Position numbers and translations under genes: made by a program. This document shows, piece after piece, positions 17,705 through 28,009 of a stretch of DNA of 64,000 bases. A model generated the notes under the pieces. The model was not told the origin of the DNA, did no database searches, and saw only the letters and a list, made by a program, of their open reading frames with translations. The stretch comes from Xenorhabdus eapokensis (GTDB lineage: Bacteria > Pseudomonadota > Gammaproteobacteria > Enterobacterales > Enterobacteriaceae). The stretch is from assembly GCF_001908105.1 (NCBI RefSeq), contig NZ_MKGQ01000016.1, forward strand, positions 1 to 64,000. The letters are read 5' to 3'. Position 1 is the first letter of the stretch, and every line of letters begins with the position of its first letter.

Positions 17705-19147
17705 ATGTCCAGACGGCTCAGAAGAACAAAAATCGTCACTACACTTGGCCCAGCCACAGATCGCGACGACAATCTAGAAAAAGTTATCCAAGCGGGAGCC
17801 AATGTTGTCCGCCTTAATTTCTCTCATGGCACTGCGGAAGATCATATCCAACGTGCTAATAAAGTGCGTGAAATTGCTGCCCGTTTAGGGTGTCATATTG
17901 CCATCCTCGGTGATCTTCAAGGACCCAAAATACGCATATCCACCTTTAAAGAAGGAAAAATCTTCCTGAATGTTGGGGATAAATTCCTGCTGGATGCCAA
18001 TCTGGGTAAGGGAGAAGGAGATAAAGAAAAAGTCGGTATTGACTATAAGGGCTTGCCGTCTGATGTAACGGCTGGCGATATCCTGCTATTGGATGATGGG
18101 CGCGTTCAATTGAAAGTCCTGGATGTTCAGGGGATGAAAGTCTTTACGGAAGTCACCGTAGGAGGCCCGCTTTCCAACAATAAAGGCATCAATAAATTGG
18201 GCGGTGGATTGTCAGCCGAAGCACTAACAGCAAAAGATAAGGAAGATATCATCACAGCAGCCAAAATTGGTGTTGATTATCTTGCGGTTTCTTTCCCTCG
18301 TTCAGGTGAAGATTTAAATTATGCGCGCCGTCTCGCACGAGATGCAGGCTGTGAAACCCAAATTGTCGCCAAAGTTGAGCGAGCAGAAGCTGTCAGCAGT
18401 GACGAGATTATCGATGAAATCATTCTGGCATCAGATGTTGTCATGGTCGCTCGTGGTGATCTCGGTGTTGAAATTGGTGATCCTGAACTGGTTGGTGTAC
18501 AGAAGAAACTGATCCGCCGTGCTCGCCAACTGAATCGTGTCGTGATTACTGCCACGCAAATGATGGAATCCATGATCACCAATCCAATGCCGACACGGGC
18601 TGAAGTCATGGATGTTGCCAATGCGGTACTTGATGGTACTGATGCGGTTATGCTCTCTGCCGAAACAGCGGCAGGTCAATACCCTGCGCAAACCGTTGCC
18701 GCTATGGCGCAAGTCTGTCTTGGCGCGGAGAAAATGCCAAGTGTCAATGTGTCCAAACATCGCCTGGATATTACATTTGATAGTATTGAAGAAGCGATTT
18801 CAATGTCTACCATGTATGCAGCCAACCATTTGAAAGGGGTCAAAGCAATTATTGCCATGACTGAATCTGGCCGCACAGCTCGCATGATGTCCCGCATTAG
18901 TTCTGGCTTGCCTATCTTCTCAATGTCTCGCCATGAATCAACCTTAAACCGCACCGCCCTTTATCGTGGTGTGACGCCAGTTTATTGTAGCTCACATACT
19001 GATGGGATCGCTGCGGCAAATGAAGCCGTGAATCGCCTGCGCGATAAAGGCTATCTCATCTCTGGAGATTTGGTACTTGTGACCCAAGGTGATCAGATGG
19101 GAACTATTGGCAGTACCAATACCTGTCGCGTACTTGAAGTAGAATAA
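17705..19147 (+). CDS. pykA: Pyruvate kinase II
   Basis: The 480-residue protein (same length as E. coli PykA) converts phosphoenolpyruvate and ADP to pyruvate and ATP. R-L-N-F-S-H-G near residue 38, the catalytic-lysine region I-V-A-K-V-E-R-A and the magnesium-site stretch [11 protein letters not shown] are present, as is [10 protein letters not shown]. The sequence follows PykA rather than PykF, in keeping with its position next to hexR and zwf. Confidence 0.96.
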   Translation: MSRRLRRTKIVTTLGPATDRDDNLEKVIQAGANVVRLNFSHGTAEDHIQRANKVREIAARLGCHIAILGDLQGPKIRISTFKEGKIFLNVGDKFLLDANLGKGEGDKEKVGIDYKGLPSDVTAGDILLLDDGRVQLKVLDVQGMKVFTEVTVGGPLSNNKGINKLGGGLSAEALTAKDKEDIITAAKIGVDYLAVSFPRSGEDLNYARRLARDAGCETQIVAKVERAEAVSSDEIIDEIILASDVVMVARGDLGVEIGDPELVGVQKKLIRRARQLNRVVITATQMMESMITNPMPTRAEVMDVANAVLDGTDAVMLSAETAAGQYPAQTVAAMAQVCLGAEKMPSVNVSKHRLDITFDSIEEAISMSTMYAANHLKGVKAIIAMTESGRTARMMSRISSGLPIFSMSRHESTLNRTALYRGVTPVYCSSHTDGIAAANEAVNRLRDKGYLISGDLVLVTQGDQMGTIGSTNTCRVLEVE

Positions 19148-19162
19148 TCTCAATTTAAATTT

Positions 19163-19184
19163 AGGGCTGCACTATCACAGCCCT
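19163..19184 (+). terminator. Hairpin downstream of pykA
   Basis: AGGGCTG and CAGCCCT pair around an eight-base loop, 16 bases after the pykA stop. The following bases are only weakly U-rich, so termination may be partial. It lies between convergent pykA and lpxM. Confidence 0.5.
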
Positions 19185-19291
19185 ATTCTCACCATAATAA
19201 CGACTTCTCATCATCCCTCTAAAACGGGCACAATTAAAGAGCAATTATTGTTCAGGCGGATATAAGTTAATTTATGCGGTAAAATCAATGG

Positions 19292-20260
19292 TCACAAGTC
19301 TTCCCTTTTATAAGGCTCAATATCCCCTTCTTTCCGCGTCTTAAGCAATTTTAAGATCCAAGTGTATTGTTCAGGATTCGGCTTCACCAACTCTTCTAAT
19401 TCCTCATTCATCCGGCGAGCAATATAGGCATCATCCTGTCCTGCAATATCATTCATAGGTGGACGGATATAAATATCCAACTGATGGGTTTGACAATTAT
19501 AAACCGGAAATAATGGAACAATGGCCGCACGGCAAACTTTCATCAAGCGCCCAAGAGCAGGCAGTGTAGCCTTATAAGTGGCAAAAAAATCGACAAATTC
19601 GCTGTGCTCTTCACCATGATCCTGATCAGGCAAATAATATCCCCAAAAACCTTCGCGCACTGTAGAGATAAAGGGTTTAATTCCCGCATCACGGGAATGC
19701 AAGCGACCACCAAAGTGGCAGCGCGCCTTGTTCCATAAATAATCAGCCACAGGATTACTTTGATGATGAAACATCGCTGCCATTTTTTGACCACGTGCAG
19801 CCAATAACATCGCGGGGATATCAACAGACCAACCGTGTGGAACCATAAAAATCACGTTCTTACCTTGTGCCTCCAAGGCTTGAATGATGTCTTCGCCATG
19901 CCATTGGGTACGTTGAAGTGTCGATTTTGCTCCCCTGAGACAAAGTTCCGCCAGCATAACAAATGATTGGGGGGCGGTAGAAAACATGTGATCAATCAAC
20001 TCTTCATGCTGTTGTTCTGTTAACTCAGGAAAGCAGTAAATTAAATTGACTTTCGCCCTGCGGCGAGCACTTTTCGCTTTCCTGCCCGCCAAAGCGCCTA
20101 TCTTGGCCAGGAATGGATCACGCCATCTCACTGGGACATAAGACAATCCTGCTAATATTCCGACGCCAGCCCAAAGCCCCCAATAACGGGGATGTAGATA
20201 AGCTCGATGAAATCGAGGAACATATCCCAATTTACTATCTGTATCTTTTTCTTTATTCAT
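19292..20260 (-). CDS. lpxM: Lipid A myristoyltransferase LpxM
   Basis: The 322-residue inner-membrane protein adds the final secondary acyl chain to Kdo2-lipid A. A membrane-anchoring hydrophobic stretch lies at ~28-44, and the acyltransferase H-x4-D motif is seen as H-G-W-S-V-D near residue 142. Sequence and neighbours (pykA on one side, mepM on the other) match E. coli msbB/lpxM. Confidence 0.94.
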   Translation of the reverse strand: MNKEKDTDSKLGYVPRFHRAYLHPRYWGLWAGVGILAGLSYVPVRWRDPFLAKIGALAGRKAKSARRRAKVNLIYCFPELTEQQHEELIDHMFSTAPQSFVMLAELCLRGAKSTLQRTQWHGEDIIQALEAQGKNVIFMVPHGWSVDIPAMLLAARGQKMAAMFHHQSNPVADYLWNKARCHFGGRLHSRDAGIKPFISTVREGFWGYYLPDQDHGEEHSEFVDFFATYKATLPALGRLMKVCRAAIVPLFPVYNCQTHQLDIYIRPPMNDIAGQDDAYIARRMNEELEELVKPNPEQYTWILKLLKTRKEGDIEPYKREDL

Positions 20261-20312
20261 GAGCTAACTCTGATGATCCCAACATTTGCTCTCAAGGCAC
20301 AAGTTTACAACA

Positions 20313-20357
20313 AAAAATAAGATAAAAGCGGACGATAGTAATCATCCGCTTTTATCT
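20313..20357 (-). terminator. Intrinsic terminator downstream of mepM
   Basis: On the mepM strand a perfect 13-base stem (AGATAAAAGCGGA and complement, 12-base loop) is followed by TATTTTTTG, a good intrinsic terminator. It separates the znuA-mepM unit from lpxM. Confidence 0.85.
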
Positions 20358-20383
20358 CTGTCAATAATCAGAAGTTGATGCAC

Positions 20384-21706
20384 CTAATCCAGCAACAATT
20401 GAGGTCTAACCTCCTGAACCATTGCTACATATTCTGCGCGTTCTTTACCATTCAGCCCACCAGAACGCGGTAATTTTGCAGTGAGTGGGTTAACCGGCCG
20501 CTGGTTATCCCAGAATTCAAAATGCAAGTGTGGACCAGTTGAGCGCCCTGTATCCCCAGATAGCGCAATACGCTCACCCCGCTTCACTTTCTGTCCTGGT
20601 TTTACCAATATTTTCCTCAAGTGCATGTATCGAGTTGTATATTGACGTCCATGGCGAATGGCGATGAAATTACCAGCCGCACCATCAAATTTGGCAACAA
20701 CAACTTCACCATCACCTACTGCCAGAACGGGAGTTCCTACTGGCATAGCAAAATCAACCCCTTTATGCGCTGTAATTCTGCCAGTTACCGGATTTAAGCG
20801 ATGTGGATTGAAAGAGGAAGACACTCTGAATTGTTTAGTTGTAGGGAAACGCAAGAAGCCTCGTTCCAGACCAGAAGCATTACTGTCATAAAAACGCCCA
20901 TCATCAGCCCGGAAAGCATAATAATCATTACCACCGCTTTGTAAACGAACACCCAATAACTGGCTCTGTTCACTTTTTCCATCAAGCATTTCACGGGATA
21001 TCAGCACAGAAAAACGATCACCTTTACGTAACTTGCGGAAATCTATCTGCCATTGCAGCGCTTTTGTCACTTCTCTGGCTTCACTGCTTGTTAGTCCGGC
21101 AATCAGGGCACTACTATTAAAACTGCCATCGACTGTACCTGTGATGACACTGTTTTTCCACTCTCCTTTCTGAAACTCTTGCTCTTCGTTAAATGTATCC
21201 CCTTCGCGAGTATAAACGCGAGTTTCACGACGTGATATATCCCATGTCAGCGTTTTTAAATTCCCATTATCATCAGTAGTCCACGATAATGACTGGCCAA
21301 TCCCTAAATTACGCAATGCCTTATATTGATTTGACAATAAAGCAACCTCAGAGGAATCAATTCCGAACTGAGTTAAAATCGAACTCAGGGTATCACCACT
21401 AGAGACAATATATTGGTGCGGAACATTTGCCGCTGTATCAACAGAACTGCCATCATCATCCTCAATACCTTCATTGGGGAGTTGTTCATTAGCCTCCCCA
21501 GCAACATCATCCGTTGCATCAGAAATGCTATCGGAAGTGTTGAGAATAATGCTACCTGCTCGTTCTTCTCCTTCTTGTTCATGGTAAACAACAGGCCGCC
21601 ATATCGCGATAGCCAAAGTGACTAACGTTAAAGATCCCAACATGATCTTGTGTGGTTTGGGTAGGTTGTTGTATACCAAAACGATAGTTTTAGCTATTTG
21701 CTGCAC
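20384..21706 (-). CDS. mepM: Murein DD-endopeptidase MepM (YebA)
   Basis: The 440-residue envelope protein cleaves D-Ala-mDAP cross-links to let new murein be inserted. It has an N-terminal OapA-like part with a membrane anchor (~20-40), a LysM domain (Y-I-V-S-S-G-D-T-L-S-S-I-L, residues ~98-110) and a C-terminal M23 metallopeptidase with H-K-G-V-D-F and H-L-H-F-E-F zinc-binding motifs. It is 20 bases downstream of znuA on the same strand, so zinc limitation may co-induce this zinc enzyme, as in E. coli. Confidence 0.95.
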   Translation of the reverse strand: MQQIAKTIVLVYNNLPKPHKIMLGSLTLVTLAIAIWRPVVYHEQEGEERAGSIILNTSDSISDATDDVAGEANEQLPNEGIEDDDGSSVDTAANVPHQYIVSSGDTLSSILTQFGIDSSEVALLSNQYKALRNLGIGQSLSWTTDDNGNLKTLTWDISRRETRVYTREGDTFNEEQEFQKGEWKNSVITGTVDGSFNSSALIAGLTSSEAREVTKALQWQIDFRKLRKGDRFSVLISREMLDGKSEQSQLLGVRLQSGGNDYYAFRADDGRFYDSNASGLERGFLRFPTTKQFRVSSSFNPHRLNPVTGRITAHKGVDFAMPVGTPVLAVGDGEVVVAKFDGAAGNFIAIRHGRQYTTRYMHLRKILVKPGQKVKRGERIALSGDTGRSTGPHLHFEFWDNQRPVNPLTAKLPRSGGLNGKERAEYVAMVQEVRPQLLLD

Positions 21707-21726
21707 TAATAAAATTCCTTATTGTA

Positions 21727-22698
21727 TTAATTCAGGCAGCTCGCATATTGTTTTGATAACTGAGTTATAAATTTCATGTAGCTATCTTTATCCAATACGA
21801 TGCCACTCCCTAAAGGGTCAAGTATTCCAATACGTACATCAGTACCTTTTGCTACGGCGTGAATAACGGCTGGCCTGAATTGAGGTTCAGCAAAAATACA
21901 CTTTGCTTTTTGCTCAACCAATTGTGTTCGTATTTTGTGTAATCTCTGCGCGCCAGGTTGTATTTCAGGATTAACGGTGAAAACACCTAGCGGAGCCAAT
22001 TGGTAATGTTTTTCAAAATAGCCATATGCATCATGAAAAACAAAATAACCCTGCTTTTGCATGGGCTTTAAAACATGAGTAATATTCTTATCAGTTTGTG
22101 CAAGCTGTCCATTGAATTTACGTAGGTTTACTTCTAATTGCTGTTTTTGTTGAGGATATTGTTCAATAAGGTGTTCATATATTGCCTGAGCGGCTTTTTC
22201 TGCAATCTTTGGAGAAAGCCAAATATGCATATTATATTCACCGTGATGATGATGTTCGTGCTCTTCCTCATGCTGAGATGATTCAGCACCAGCACCGTTA
22301 CCCACTTCACTATCCTTTAATTCTTCACTATTTTTTAATAATAATGGCTTAATGGTAGGTAATTCAGCCAGTGACAGTTGTTTATTCTGTTCAATTTTAG
22401 CTATCGGTTTCGCCAAAAAGGTTTCCATATCTGGGCCAATCCATACAACCAAATCGGCTTGCTTAATTTTCCGTACATCCAGAGGACGTAGCGCATAATC
22501 ATGTGGAGAAGCGCCATCGGGCAGAAGTACTTGAGTATTTGTGACACCATCAGCAATGGCAGCAGCAATAAAACCCAATGGACGAATGGAGGTAACAACA
22601 TCTGCCTGCGCAAAGCAATTCACTCCTGCCATTAACACAGTTGTTAATGCGATTTTATGAAAAAATTTATGCGCGTATTTCTGTGAGTTGTGTAACAT
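21727..22698 (-). CDS. znuA: Zinc ABC transporter substrate-binding protein ZnuA
   Basis: The 323-residue protein is the periplasmic zinc-binding component of ZnuABC. A Sec signal peptide ends at C-F-A-Q-A (~residue 32). The zinc-handling loop is Asp/Glu/His-rich (H-E-E-E-H-E-H-H-H-H, residues ~143-153), and the ligand motifs G-A-S-P-H-D-Y, N-M-H-I-W-L-S-P and F-H-D-A-Y are visible. It is divergent from znuCB across a shared Zur box. Confidence 0.95.
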   Translation of the reverse strand: MLHNSQKYAHKFFHKIALTTVLMAGVNCFAQADVVTSIRPLGFIAAAIADGVTNTQVLLPDGASPHDYALRPLDVRKIKQADLVVWIGPDMETFLAKPIAKIEQNKQLSLAELPTIKPLLLKNSEELKDSEVGNGAGAESSQHEEEHEHHHHGEYNMHIWLSPKIAEKAAQAIYEHLIEQYPQQKQQLEVNLRKFNGQLAQTDKNITHVLKPMQKQGYFVFHDAYGYFEKHYQLAPLGVFTVNPEIQPGAQRLHKIRTQLVEQKAKCIFAEPQFRPAVIHAVAKGTDVRIGILDPLGSGIVLDKDSYMKFITQLSKQYASCLN

Positions 22699-22728
22699 AA
22701 TATGAATATTCCATGCAGAAAATCGAAT

Positions 22729-22747
22729 AATGTTATATTATAACATT
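22729..22747. promoter_or_regulatory. Zur box in the znuA-znuC divergent promoter
   Basis: AATGTTATATTATAACATT is a perfect 19-base palindrome centred on one T and agrees with the E. coli Zur consensus GAAATGTTATANTATAACATTTC. It sits midway between the two start codons (31 bases from znuA, 37 from znuC), so zinc-bound Zur should repress both units together. Confidence 0.9.
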
Positions 22748-22783
22748 TCAATGATTCTGCAATACACTTTTAACTTGCCCACT

Positions 22784-23533
22784 ATGATTACCCTAAAAAA
22801 CATTACGGTTGAATTTGGTAACCGCAAGGTATTAAACAATATTTCATTCAATCTCAAGCAAGGGAAAATTCTGACGCTGATCGGCCCAAACGGTGCGGGA
22901 AAATCAACTCTGGTTCGCGTCGTTCTTGGTTTAGTCCAACCCACTTCGGGCACCATCGAACAGAGCCCCGCGTTGAGAATTGGTTATGTTCCACAAAAAC
23001 TTAACCTTGATCCCACTCTGCCCCTGACTGTTAAGCGTTTTATGATGCTAAGGCCTAATGTAAAACCAGCAGATATCATGCCGGTATTAAATCGGGTCAA
23101 GGCGGCTCACTTACTGGAGCAACCAATGCAAAAGCTGTCTGGTGGCGAAACTCAGCGAGTGCTACTTGCCAGAGCTCTACTTAACTCCCCACAGCTTTTG
23201 GTTCTTGATGAACCAACACAAGGTGTTGATGTCAATGGCCAACTGGCGCTTTATGATTTAATCAATCAAATCAGGACTGAGCTTAATTGCGCTGTACTTA
23301 TGGTATCCCATGATCTGCATTTAGTAATGGCGAAAACAGATGAAGTTTTATGCCTCAATCAACACATTTGTTGTTCTGGTACACCGGAAGTAGTGTCAAT
23401 GCACCCAGAGTTTATCGCAATGTTTGGGCATCATGGTGCAGAACAACTGGCAGTCTACCGCCATCATCACAATCATCATCATGATCTTAAAGGGAAAGTT
23501 ATTTTGAAAAATATTGGGGGAACAGGTCGATGA
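22784..23533 (+). CDS. znuC: Zinc ABC transporter ATPase ZnuC
   Basis: The 249-residue ATPase drives zinc import with ZnuB. Walker A is G-P-N-G-A-G-K-S-T, the signature L-S-G-G-E-T-Q-R, and Walker B L-L-V-L-D-E-P-T; a His-rich tail (H-H-H-N-H-H-H-H) follows near the C-terminus, as in E. coli. The start at 22784 (MITLKN) is chosen because longer in-frame starts at 22730 and 22751 lie on or right beside the Zur box. Its stop overlaps znuB (ATGA). Confidence 0.94.
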   Translation: MITLKNITVEFGNRKVLNNISFNLKQGKILTLIGPNGAGKSTLVRVVLGLVQPTSGTIEQSPALRIGYVPQKLNLDPTLPLTVKRFMMLRPNVKPADIMPVLNRVKAAHLLEQPMQKLSGGETQRVLLARALLNSPQLLVLDEPTQGVDVNGQLALYDLINQIRTELNCAVLMVSHDLHLVMAKTDEVLCLNQHICCSGTPEVVSMHPEFIAMFGHHGAEQLAVYRHHHNHHHDLKGKVILKNIGGTGR

Positions 23534-24318
23534 TTGAATTATTGCTTCCCGGCTGGCTCGCTGGTATTTTTTTAGCCATTGCCGCCGGACCTCTGGGTTC
23601 TTTTGTCGTTTGGCGCAGAATGTCCTATTTTGGCGATACACTGGCTCACGCATCACTGCTTGGTGTTGCATTCGGTTTCTTACTGAATGTCAATCCATTT
23701 TATGCAGTTATTGCAGTTACACTTATTCTCGCCACTATTTTAGTTTGGCTGGAAAAACGCCCACAATTGGCAGTTGATACATTATTAGGCATTCTGGCTC
23801 ACAGTGCCCTGTCGCTCGGTTTAGTCGTCGTTAGTTTTATGACCAGTGTAAGGGTCGATCTAATGGCCTATTTATTTGGCGATTTATTATCTGTGACTTA
23901 TGAAGATCTCTGGCTGATTGCGGTCGGTGTCGCGATTGTTACTGGATTACTGACATGGCAGTGGCGCGCCCTGCTATCAATGACCGTTAGCCAAGATTTG
24001 GCTTTTGTCGATGGCATTAAAATTCAACGTCTGCGGATTTTACTGATGTTAGTGACAGCATTAACTATTGGGCTGGCAATGAAATTCGTCGGAGCATTAA
24101 TTATCACCTCCCTGCTGATTATCCCTGCCGCTACCTCCCGTCGTTTTTCCCGCACACCTGAACAAATGGCCGCTTTTGCCATTATTGTCGGTATGCTTTC
24201 TGTTACAGGAGGATTAACGTTATCGGCGTTTTATAACACACCAGCAGGGCCTTCCGTTGTACTTTGTTCGGCCGTGTTATTTGCATTGAATTTAACTTGC
24301 AAGGCAAGAAGCGGATAA
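23530..24318 (+). CDS. znuB: Zinc ABC transporter permease ZnuB
   Basis: The 262-residue inner-membrane protein belongs to the ABC-3 (metal) permease family, with about seven to eight hydrophobic helices and the conserved [19 protein letters not shown] segment at the N-terminus. It overlaps znuC by four bases and ends the operon at a strong terminator. Confidence 0.94.
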   Translation: MIELLLPGWLAGIFLAIAAGPLGSFVVWRRMSYFGDTLAHASLLGVAFGFLLNVNPFYAVIAVTLILATILVWLEKRPQLAVDTLLGILAHSALSLGLVVVSFMTSVRVDLMAYLFGDLLSVTYEDLWLIAVGVAIVTGLLTWQWRALLSMTVSQDLAFVDGIKIQRLRILLMLVTALTIGLAMKFVGALIITSLLIIPAATSRRFSRTPEQMAAFAIIVGMLSVTGGLTLSAFYNTPAGPSVVLCSAVLFALNLTCKARSG

Positions 24319-24375
24319 TAATCCCCCTCACCTTGCTACTGCGGTTTTTTAGCGACAACTCAAATACCACTGACG

Positions 24376-24410
24376 GGGTTATAATTGAGATAAATTATAA
24401 CCCTTTTTTT
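24376..24410 (+). terminator. Intrinsic terminator of znuCB
   Basis: GGGTTATAATT pairs with AATTATAACCC (11-base perfect stem, GAGATA loop) and is followed by seven T residues. It begins 58 bases after the znuB stop. Confidence 0.9.
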
Positions 24411-24445
24411 ATCTTATAAATCAACTATCTAAAAAAACAATATTA

Positions 24446-25456
24446 TTATTCGTCTTTTTTGCTCAACCCAAAATGCCGGTAAGCATGATGGGTCGCAATT
24501 CGCCCGCGTGGCGTGCGTTGAATAAATCCTTGCTGGATCAGGAAAGGTTCCAGCACATCTTCGATAGTTTCCCGTTCCTCACCAATCGCCGCTGCCAAGT
24601 TATCCAAGCCAACGGGGCCACCCATAAATTTATCAATAATGGTAATCAGCAATTTACGATCAAGATAATCAAATCCGGCGGAATCGACACTCAGCATATC
24701 CAGAGCTTGGGATGCAGTATTGCTATCGACCGTGCCATTACCTTTCACCTGAGCAAAATCACGTACACGACGCAATAATCGATTAGTAATACGGGGAGTA
24801 CCACGGGAACGCATTGCGATTTGCCTTGCACCATTATCTGAAATATCTAATCCCATATAGCGTGCACTGCGGGAAACAATGCTCTGCAAATCATCAACAT
24901 TGTAAAATTCAAGGCGCTGTACGATACCGAATCGATCACGTAATGGTGAAGTTAAGGAGCCTGCACGCGTAGTCGCGCCAATCAAAGTAAATGGGGGAAG
25001 ATCAATCTTGATGGAGCGGGCGGCCGGCCCTTCGCCAATCATAATATCCAGTTGATAATCTTCCATTGCCGGATAAAGAATTTCTTCCACAACCGGCGAT
25101 AAACGGTGGATCTCATCAATAAACAGCACATCATGCGGTTCCAGATTAGTGAGCATGGCAGCAAGGTCCCCTGCCTTTTCCAATACTGGTCCCGATGTGG
25201 TACGAAGATTAACCCCCATTTCATTTGCAACAATATTTGCCAGTGTGGTCTTACCTAACCCTGGAGGACCAAAAATTAATAAATGATCCAGTGCATCACC
25301 ACGCTGACGTGCCGCCTGGATAAAAATTTCCATCTGCTCACAAACATGAGGTTGCCCAACATATTCAGACAGAAATTTCGGCCGGATAGCACGATCAATG
25401 GCTTCATCATCTTGCAGAACGCCTGCTGAAACTAGACGGTCAGCTTCAATCATCAC
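24446..25456 (-). CDS. ruvB: Holliday junction branch-migration ATPase RuvB
   Basis: The 336-residue AAA+ motor drives branch migration with RuvA. Walker A (G-P-P-G-L-G-K-T-T) is at ~62-70, Walker B-type I-D-E-I-H-R-L follows, and the C-terminal winged helix includes Q-R-T-P-R-G-R-I-A. It lies 13 bases downstream of ruvA on the same strand. Confidence 0.97.
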   Translation of the reverse strand: MMIEADRLVSAGVLQDDEAIDRAIRPKFLSEYVGQPHVCEQMEIFIQAARQRGDALDHLLIFGPPGLGKTTLANIVANEMGVNLRTTSGPVLEKAGDLAAMLTNLEPHDVLFIDEIHRLSPVVEEILYPAMEDYQLDIMIGEGPAARSIKIDLPPFTLIGATTRAGSLTSPLRDRFGIVQRLEFYNVDDLQSIVSRSARYMGLDISDNGARQIAMRSRGTPRITNRLLRRVRDFAQVKGNGTVDSNTASQALDMLSVDSAGFDYLDRKLLITIIDKFMGGPVGLDNLAAAIGEERETIEDVLEPFLIQQGFIQRTPRGRIATHHAYRHFGLSKKDE

Positions 25457-25469
25457 TTAACTCCTGTGA

Positions 25470-26087
25470 TTACAGCGCCGCACGAAGCGCTTCTCGAATG
25501 AGGGTTTCACAATCAGCACCGGGTTTAGCGACTTTGCTCACCATTCGGCTAGCTTCCTGCGGTTTATACCCCAGAGAAACCAGTGCCGCTGCGGCTTCTG
25601 CTTCAATATCGGCTGTAGAATTCGCTTGTTTGGTGGCTGCGGGCAAATTAACATCACAATTTTGGTTAAATAGATCGCCATTAAGCCCCTTAAAGCGATC
25701 TTTCATCTCTACGACTAACCTTTCAGCCGTTTTTTTACCAACCCCCGGTAATTTGACCAATGAGGCAATGGCTTCCTGTTCTATCGCGGTAACGAATTGC
25801 TGGGCAGACATACCCGAAAGGATTGCCAGTGCTAATTTAGGCCCAACACCATTAACCTTAATCAGTTCACGGAAAAGCGCCCGCTCTTGTTTATCATTAA
25901 AACCGTATAATAGTTGAGCATCTTCACGCACAATAAATTGGGTAAATAAAATAGCTTCCTGGCCAATTTCAGGCAGTTCATAAAAACAGGTCATTGGCAT
26001 ATGAACTTCATAACCGACACCATGAGTTTCCAATAAAACCAACGGTGGCTGTTTTTCCAACACGGTTCCTCTCAAACGCCCTATCAC
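25470..26087 (-). CDS. ruvA: Holliday junction-binding protein RuvA
   Basis: The 205-residue protein forms the tetrameric junction-binding platform for RuvB. It shows the N-terminal OB fold (M-I-G-R-L-R-G), helix-hairpin-helix motifs (N-G-V-G-P-K-L-A and [10 protein letters not shown]) and the C-terminal RuvB-contact domain. The start codon is GTG with a GGGGGT ribosome site, also GTG in E. coli. I could not find a clear LexA box upstream. Confidence 0.96.
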   Translation of the reverse strand: MIGRLRGTVLEKQPPLVLLETHGVGYEVHMPMTCFYELPEIGQEAILFTQFIVREDAQLLYGFNDKQERALFRELIKVNGVGPKLALAILSGMSAQQFVTAIEQEAIASLVKLPGVGKKTAERLVVEMKDRFKGLNGDLFNQNCDVNLPAATKQANSTADIEAEAAAALVSLGYKPQEASRMVSKVAKPGADCETLIREALRAAL

Positions 26088-26134
26088 TGTTTACCCCCTG
26101 AAAATAAAATAAATCGTTCCGCTAGCTTATAGCA

Positions 26135-26160
26135 CAAAAAAAGCTGGACGTATATCCAGC
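26135..26160 (-). terminator. Intrinsic terminator after ruvC
   Basis: On the ruvC strand GCTGGA-N6-TCCAGC is followed directly by seven T residues, starting 5 bases after the stop codon. It should separate ruvC transcription from ruvAB, which therefore need their own promoter. Confidence 0.8.
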
Positions 26161-26165
26161 ATCGG

Positions 26166-26687
26166 CTATTTCAGGCGACCTCGTGTTAAATTTAACCGTG
26201 CATCACCTACCCGAAGCAGGTTTTGGCTGAGATGACAATGGGTAATAGCAATCGCCAGAGCATCGGCGGCATCGGCCTGCGGATTAGCAGACAGTTTCAG
26301 CATCGAACGTACCATGTGCTGGATCTGGCTTTTTTCGGCTGCTCCCGTACCGACCACCGTCTGTTTAACCTGACGGGCGGCATATTCAAATACCGGTATG
26401 GATTGGTTAGAAGCCGCGACAATGGCCACACCACGCGCCTGCCCTAATTTCAAGGCTGAATCCGCATTTTTCGCCATGAAAACTTGTTCTATTGCAAAAG
26501 CATCGGGCTGGAATTGAGTGATGATTTCAGTAACTCCGGCGTAGATCTTCTGCAAACGACTGGGTAAGTCATCTACTTTTGTTCGAATACAACCGCTACC
26601 GAGATAGATAAGTTGCCGTCCCTGCTGGCGAATAACGCCATATCCCGTGACTCTGGAGCCAGGGTCAATACCAAGAATAATCGCCAT
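26166..26687 (-). CDS. ruvC: Holliday junction resolvase RuvC
   Basis: The 173-residue endonuclease cuts Holliday junctions symmetrically as a dimer. The four acidic catalytic residues are seen in G-I-D-P-G (Asp7), I-E-Q-V-F (Glu66-68 region), and Q-A-D-A-A-D-A-L (two Asp near 138-141). Length equals E. coli RuvC. It follows yebC after a terminator-like hairpin. Confidence 0.97.
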   Translation of the reverse strand: MAIILGIDPGSRVTGYGVIRQQGRQLIYLGSGCIRTKVDDLPSRLQKIYAGVTEIITQFQPDAFAIEQVFMAKNADSALKLGQARGVAIVAASNQSIPVFEYAARQVKQTVVGTGAAEKSQIQHMVRSMLKLSANPQADAADALAIAITHCHLSQNLLRVGDARLNLTRGRLK

Positions 26688-26742
26688 ATCGAACTATTCG
26701 CTTTATTCGCCTAAATCTGCCTGTGATATGGGATAAAAACGT

Positions 26743-26779
26743 TAGAGAAAGTGCCCTGATCGAAAGAGCACTTTCTCTA
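26743..26779 (-). terminator. Hairpin between yebC and ruvC
   Basis: A 12-base perfect stem (TAGAGAAAGTGC and complement, 13-base loop) lies 21 bases after the yebC stop, followed on that strand by ACGTTTTTATCC. It probably reduces read-through from aspS-nudB-yebC into ruvC. Confidence 0.65.
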
Positions 26780-26800
26780 CGCTGTGAACCCTAATGCTAA

Positions 26801-27544
26801 TTACAGCAGTGCTGCAACCTCATCTGAGATTTCACCATTATGATAAACCTCTTGCACATCGTCAGAATCTTCAAGCATATCGATCAGACGAAGTAATTTA
26901 GGCGCGGTATCCGCATCCAGTTCCGCTTTTGTAGATGGGATCATAGAAACTTCCGCGGAATCTGCCTTGAAGCCTGCTGCATCCAGTGCATCTTTAACAC
27001 TCCCGAAAGACTCTGGAGTAGTATAGACGTCAATTGCACCATCATCATAAGTTTCAACATCGTCAGCCCCCGCTTCCAACGCTGCTTCCATCACCGCATC
27101 TTCGTCCAAGCCTGGTGCGTAGGAAATAACCCCTTTCTTGGTGAACAGATAAGAAACAGAGCCATCCGTTCCCAGGTTACCCCCTGTTTTGGTGAACGCA
27201 TGACGAACTTCAGAAACAGTACGGTTACGGTTATCACTCAAGCATTCAACCATTACCGCTGTACCACCAGGGCCGTAACCTTCATAAATGATGGTTTCCA
27301 TGTTATCTGAATCGTCGTTACCAACACCACGGGCAATTGCACGATTCAACGTATCACGAGTCATGTTGTTGGATAGCGCTTTATCGACGGCAGCGCGCAA
27401 ACGTGGGTTGGAATCTGGATCACCCCCCCCCAGTCGCGCAGCCGTGACCAATTCACGGATAATTTTTGTAAAAATCTTACCGCGTTTGGCATCCTGTGCC
27501 GCTTTGCGGTGTTTCGTATTGGCCCATTTACTATGACCTGCCAT
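26801..27544 (-). CDS. yebC: YebC/TACO1-family protein
   Basis: The 247-residue protein starts [14 protein letters not shown], the hallmark of YebC/PmpR/TACO1. Members have been described both as transcriptional regulators and, for several, as factors easing ribosome stalling at proline-rich stretches. Length and sequence agree with E. coli YebC. It follows nudB by 30 bases on the same strand. Confidence 0.95.
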   Translation of the reverse strand: MAGHSKWANTKHRKAAQDAKRGKIFTKIIRELVTAARLGGGDPDSNPRLRAAVDKALSNNMTRDTLNRAIARGVGNDDSDNMETIIYEGYGPGGTAVMVECLSDNRNRTVSEVRHAFTKTGGNLGTDGSVSYLFTKKGVISYAPGLDEDAVMEAALEAGADDVETYDDGAIDVYTTPESFGSVKDALDAAGFKADSAEVSMIPSTKAELDADTAPKLLRLIDMLEDSDDVQEVYHNGEISDEVAALL

Positions 27545-27574
27545 GCAAATATCTCCGATAAAACGTCTTGTAGA

Positions 27575-28009
27575 CTAAATTACAAATTCTTCAATTGCTT
27601 GCCGATTGCTCCACGACTTCGTCAATTTGGCCGCGTCTTCCGCAGACAACCATTGATAAGCCAGATGTTCAGTCAGCAAAATCTCTCGCTCCTCAGGTAA
27701 CGCCAGAGAGAACCAATGTTCTTTATTGCGCGTTATCCCCTGAGCATATCGATGTCGTAGGTGCGAGAAAATCTCATAATAAAGACAACGTTGACAATCT
27801 TTCAGTTCAAGATTTTCATTGATAATATCAATGCCTACCTCTTCCTGTACTTCACGTAACGCCGCCTCCCGCGGTTTTTCGTCCTTTTCAAGGCTACCTG
27901 TCACAGATTGCCAAAATTCAGGATCGTCCCGTCGCTGTAGCATCAGCACCCTTTTGCTGTTAACGGCGTAAATCATAACCAGTACAGATTCAGGGCGCTT
28001 ATAAGCCAT
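27575..28009 (-). CDS. nudB: Dihydroneopterin triphosphate diphosphatase NudB
   Basis: The 144-residue Nudix hydrolase removes pyrophosphate from dihydroneopterin triphosphate in folate synthesis. The Nudix box is complete (G-S-L-E-K-D-E ... R-E-V-Q-E-E-V-G-I, residues ~39-61). The start overlaps the aspS stop by one base (TAATG), so the two are translationally coupled, as in E. coli. Confidence 0.93.
   Translation of the reverse strand: MAYKRPESVLVMIYAVNSKRVLMLQRRDDPEFWQSVTGSLEKDEKPREAALREVQEEVGIDIINENLELKDCQRCLYYEIFSHLRHRYAQGITRNKEHWFSLALPEEREILLTEHLAYQWLSAEDAAKLTKSWSNRQAIEEFVI

Noticed and set aside
26088..26135. LexA box upstream of ruvA
   Set aside because: No CTG-N10-CAG palindrome with the usual AT core was found, although SOS control is expected for ruvAB.
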